From assembly GCF_016583905.1 (NCBI RefSeq), contig NZ_NRRY01000026.1:1-64000 (forward strand): DNA of 64,000 nt, read 5' to 3'. The DNA is from Lamprobacter modestohalophilus (GTDB lineage Bacteria > Pseudomonadota > Gammaproteobacteria > Chromatiales > Chromatiaceae). Position numbers and translations under genes: made by a program. Below the pieces are notes generated by a model. It ran no database searches and had not been told where the DNA came from. It saw nothing but the letters and a program-made list of their open reading frames with translations. This document shows, piece by piece, positions 62,905 to 64,000 of the stretch (position 1 is the stretch's first letter; each line of letters begins with the position of its first letter).

Positions 62905-63659
62905 GCGGTCGTCTCCTGAGCGATGACATCGCGCACCCAGGCATTGTCTGACTCACGCGTCAGGATGATGGTGCGCAGACGCGCGAATACCGCGGCGAAC
63001 GAATAGGACCAGAGTCCGAGGGTCATGGTCAACATCGGTATCAGGATACTCAGATGGATACTGCCCGGATCGGATCGCTGATGCAGCGCCGCGCACTGAT
63101 TCGGGTCAGGGCAGTTGATGGAGAGGAAGATCACCGGAACCATGACGAGGCCAACGATGGCCAGCAGCGCGGCGGCTCGGTCGGCGCGCCGGGTGTCGTC
63201 GATCGCCGAGTGCAGCGCGATGTAGCCGATGTAGAGGAAGAACAGCAGCAGCTCCGAGGTCAGCCGCGGGTCCCAGTCCCAATAGGTGCCCCAGCTCGGA
63301 CGGCCCCAAAGCGCTCCGGTCCAGAGCGCTAAGAAGGTAAAGATGGCGCCGGTTGGGGCGACCGCTTTGGCCATCATGAAGCTCAGGCGGGTGTTGAACA
63401 CGAGGCCGATCGCCGACCAACCAGCGAGCACCAGGTAGAGCCACATCGACATCCAGGCCGCGGGCACATGGACGTAGATGATCCGGTAATACTCTTTCTG
63501 CGGGTTGCTGCCGCCAAGCTGATCAGCGGTGAGGAAGAAGCCCCAGAACAGGCCGATGAGCACCAGCGCAAGGGCGACGCGGCTGAACCATGGGATGAGG
63601 CGGCCCGCGATCGGGTAGAACGCGGCTGGTGAGGCGAATTTGAACCAGTTGATCGTCAT
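62901..63659 (-). CDS. ccmC: Heme exporter protein CcmC
   Basis: 252 residues, six membrane helices. Heme motif WGTYWDWDPRLTSEL with flanking His in YVHVPAAWMS and ALHSAIDDTRR; it loads heme onto CcmE. Start ATG 63659 gives MTINWFKFASPAAFYPIAGR, the conserved N-terminus. Confidence 0.96.
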   Translation of the reverse strand: MTINWFKFASPAAFYPIAGRLIPWFSRVALALVLIGLFWGFFLTADQLGGSNPQKEYYRIIYVHVPAAWMSMWLYLVLAGWSAIGLVFNTRLSFMMAKAVAPTGAIFTFLALWTGALWGRPSWGTYWDWDPRLTSELLLFFLYIGYIALHSAIDDTRRADRAAALLAIVGLVMVPVIFLSINCPDPNQCAALHQRSDPGSIHLSILIPMLTMTLGLWSYSFAAVFARLRTIILTRESDNAWVRDVIAQETTA

Positions 63660-63870
63660 GATAGTGGCAAGGTTGTTGATTCTAGCAGCGGATCAGTGAT
63701 CCAGGCTCGGCGGCCGGGTGCGGGAGACGCAGAAATAGTCGATCTTAACCTCGAAAAGTTCGATGTATTCTGTTGCTGCCGCCCATTGCGGTGATCCATT
63801 GGTACCGTCCATTGGTGTCACACACTGCGAGCGGCTCGGGTCAGCGATGGCGGCAAGCGGCGGCATCGGT
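63660..63870. other. ccmB-ccmC spacer (211 bp)
   Basis: Unusually long for a gene pair that normally abuts. It contains two copies of CCATTGGT (63793 region) and small inverted repeats (CGAAAAGTTCG; GGATCAGTGATCC). No gene supported. Confidence 0.6.
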
Positions 63871-64000
63871 CTATTCCAGCGAGATGCGGAGCGCTGCCGC
63901 GGCGGCCAGTGGTGCAAGTAGAGCCGAGCCCATCAGGAATGCGCTTAACAGGTAGAAATAGGGTTGCGTGTCGGCGATTTCGATCGCGCTGACCGAGACC
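63871..64000 (-). CDS. ccmB: Heme exporter protein CcmB (C-terminal part, cut by window end)
   Basis: The last ~42 codons of an open frame reading IADTQPYFYLLSAFLMGSAL and ending AAAAALRISLE before TAG at 63873-63871. This is the characteristic CcmB C-terminus (final membrane helix and Ala-rich end with ALRISLE). CcmB is the permease of the CcmAB ABC transporter; the rest lies beyond position 64000. Confidence 0.9.
   Translation of the reverse strand, partial: VSVSAIEIADTQPYFYLLSAFLMGSALLAPLAAAAALRISLE

Overview
The window (about 62-64% GC by eye) looks like chromosomal DNA of a nitrogen-fixing, gas-vesicle-forming gammaproteobacterium, most likely a purple sulfur bacterium (Chromatiaceae). 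This rests on nifL-nifA beside an rnf operon, a complete Mo-nitrogenase region with draT, and a large bacterial gvp cluster. No photosynthesis or sulfur-oxidation gene lies here, so the family is inference.

Layout. 1-5 kb: sucrose synthase, a Uma2-type nuclease, an exported hypothetical protein and trmO. 5.1-9.4 kb: purL, enlarged by low-complexity insertions. 9.4-12.9 kb (-): nifL-nifA. 13.4-19.5 kb (+): rnfABCDGEH, electron supply to nitrogenase. 19.6-23.5 kb (-): nifV, an unknown helical gene, nifW, nifZ, nifM. 23.9-44.9 kb (+): a gas vesicle island, with a regulatory/assembly block (gvrA, gvpH, gvpZ, gvpF2, gvpF3, gvrB, gvrC) followed by a structural block (gvpA1, C, N, V, F1, G, W, A2, K, A3). 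At its end sits a hybrid histidine kinase plus HD-GYP response regulator, flanked by 375-bp direct repeats. 45.1-47.6 kb (-): nifU-nifS. 47.8-48.4 kb: a toxin-antitoxin pair. 48.4-55.1 kb (-): nifH, nifD, nifK, nifT, a ferredoxin gene, nafY and a small nif-linked gene. 55.3 kb (+): draT. 56.3-57.5 kb: an unknown membrane protein. 57.6-64 kb (-): ccmB(partial)-C-D-E-F-G-H-I for cytochrome c maturation.

Regulation can be read from the sequence. Four nif/rnf transcription units (rnfA, nifV, nifU, nifH) have a -24/-12 sigma-54 promoter with a NifA-type TGT-N10-ACA site upstream. The gas vesicle gene gvpA1 also has a sigma-54 promoter with a perfect IHF consensus, but no NifA site. That fits control by the NtrC-like GvrA and its kinase GvrB encoded just upstream.

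Main points for a second look: the gvp island lies between nifUS and nifVWZM, which are contiguous in many diazotrophs; the two gvp blocks are in the reverse order to the Serratia cluster, as if circularly permuted; a two-gene kinase/c-di-GMP phosphodiesterase module is bracketed by a duplicated gvpK tail plus gvpA3; a family of about 100-bp palindromic repeats has invaded the nifHDK operon spacers; nifD and nifK share a 23-nt leader motif; and short in-frame tandem-repeat expansions recur in many genes.
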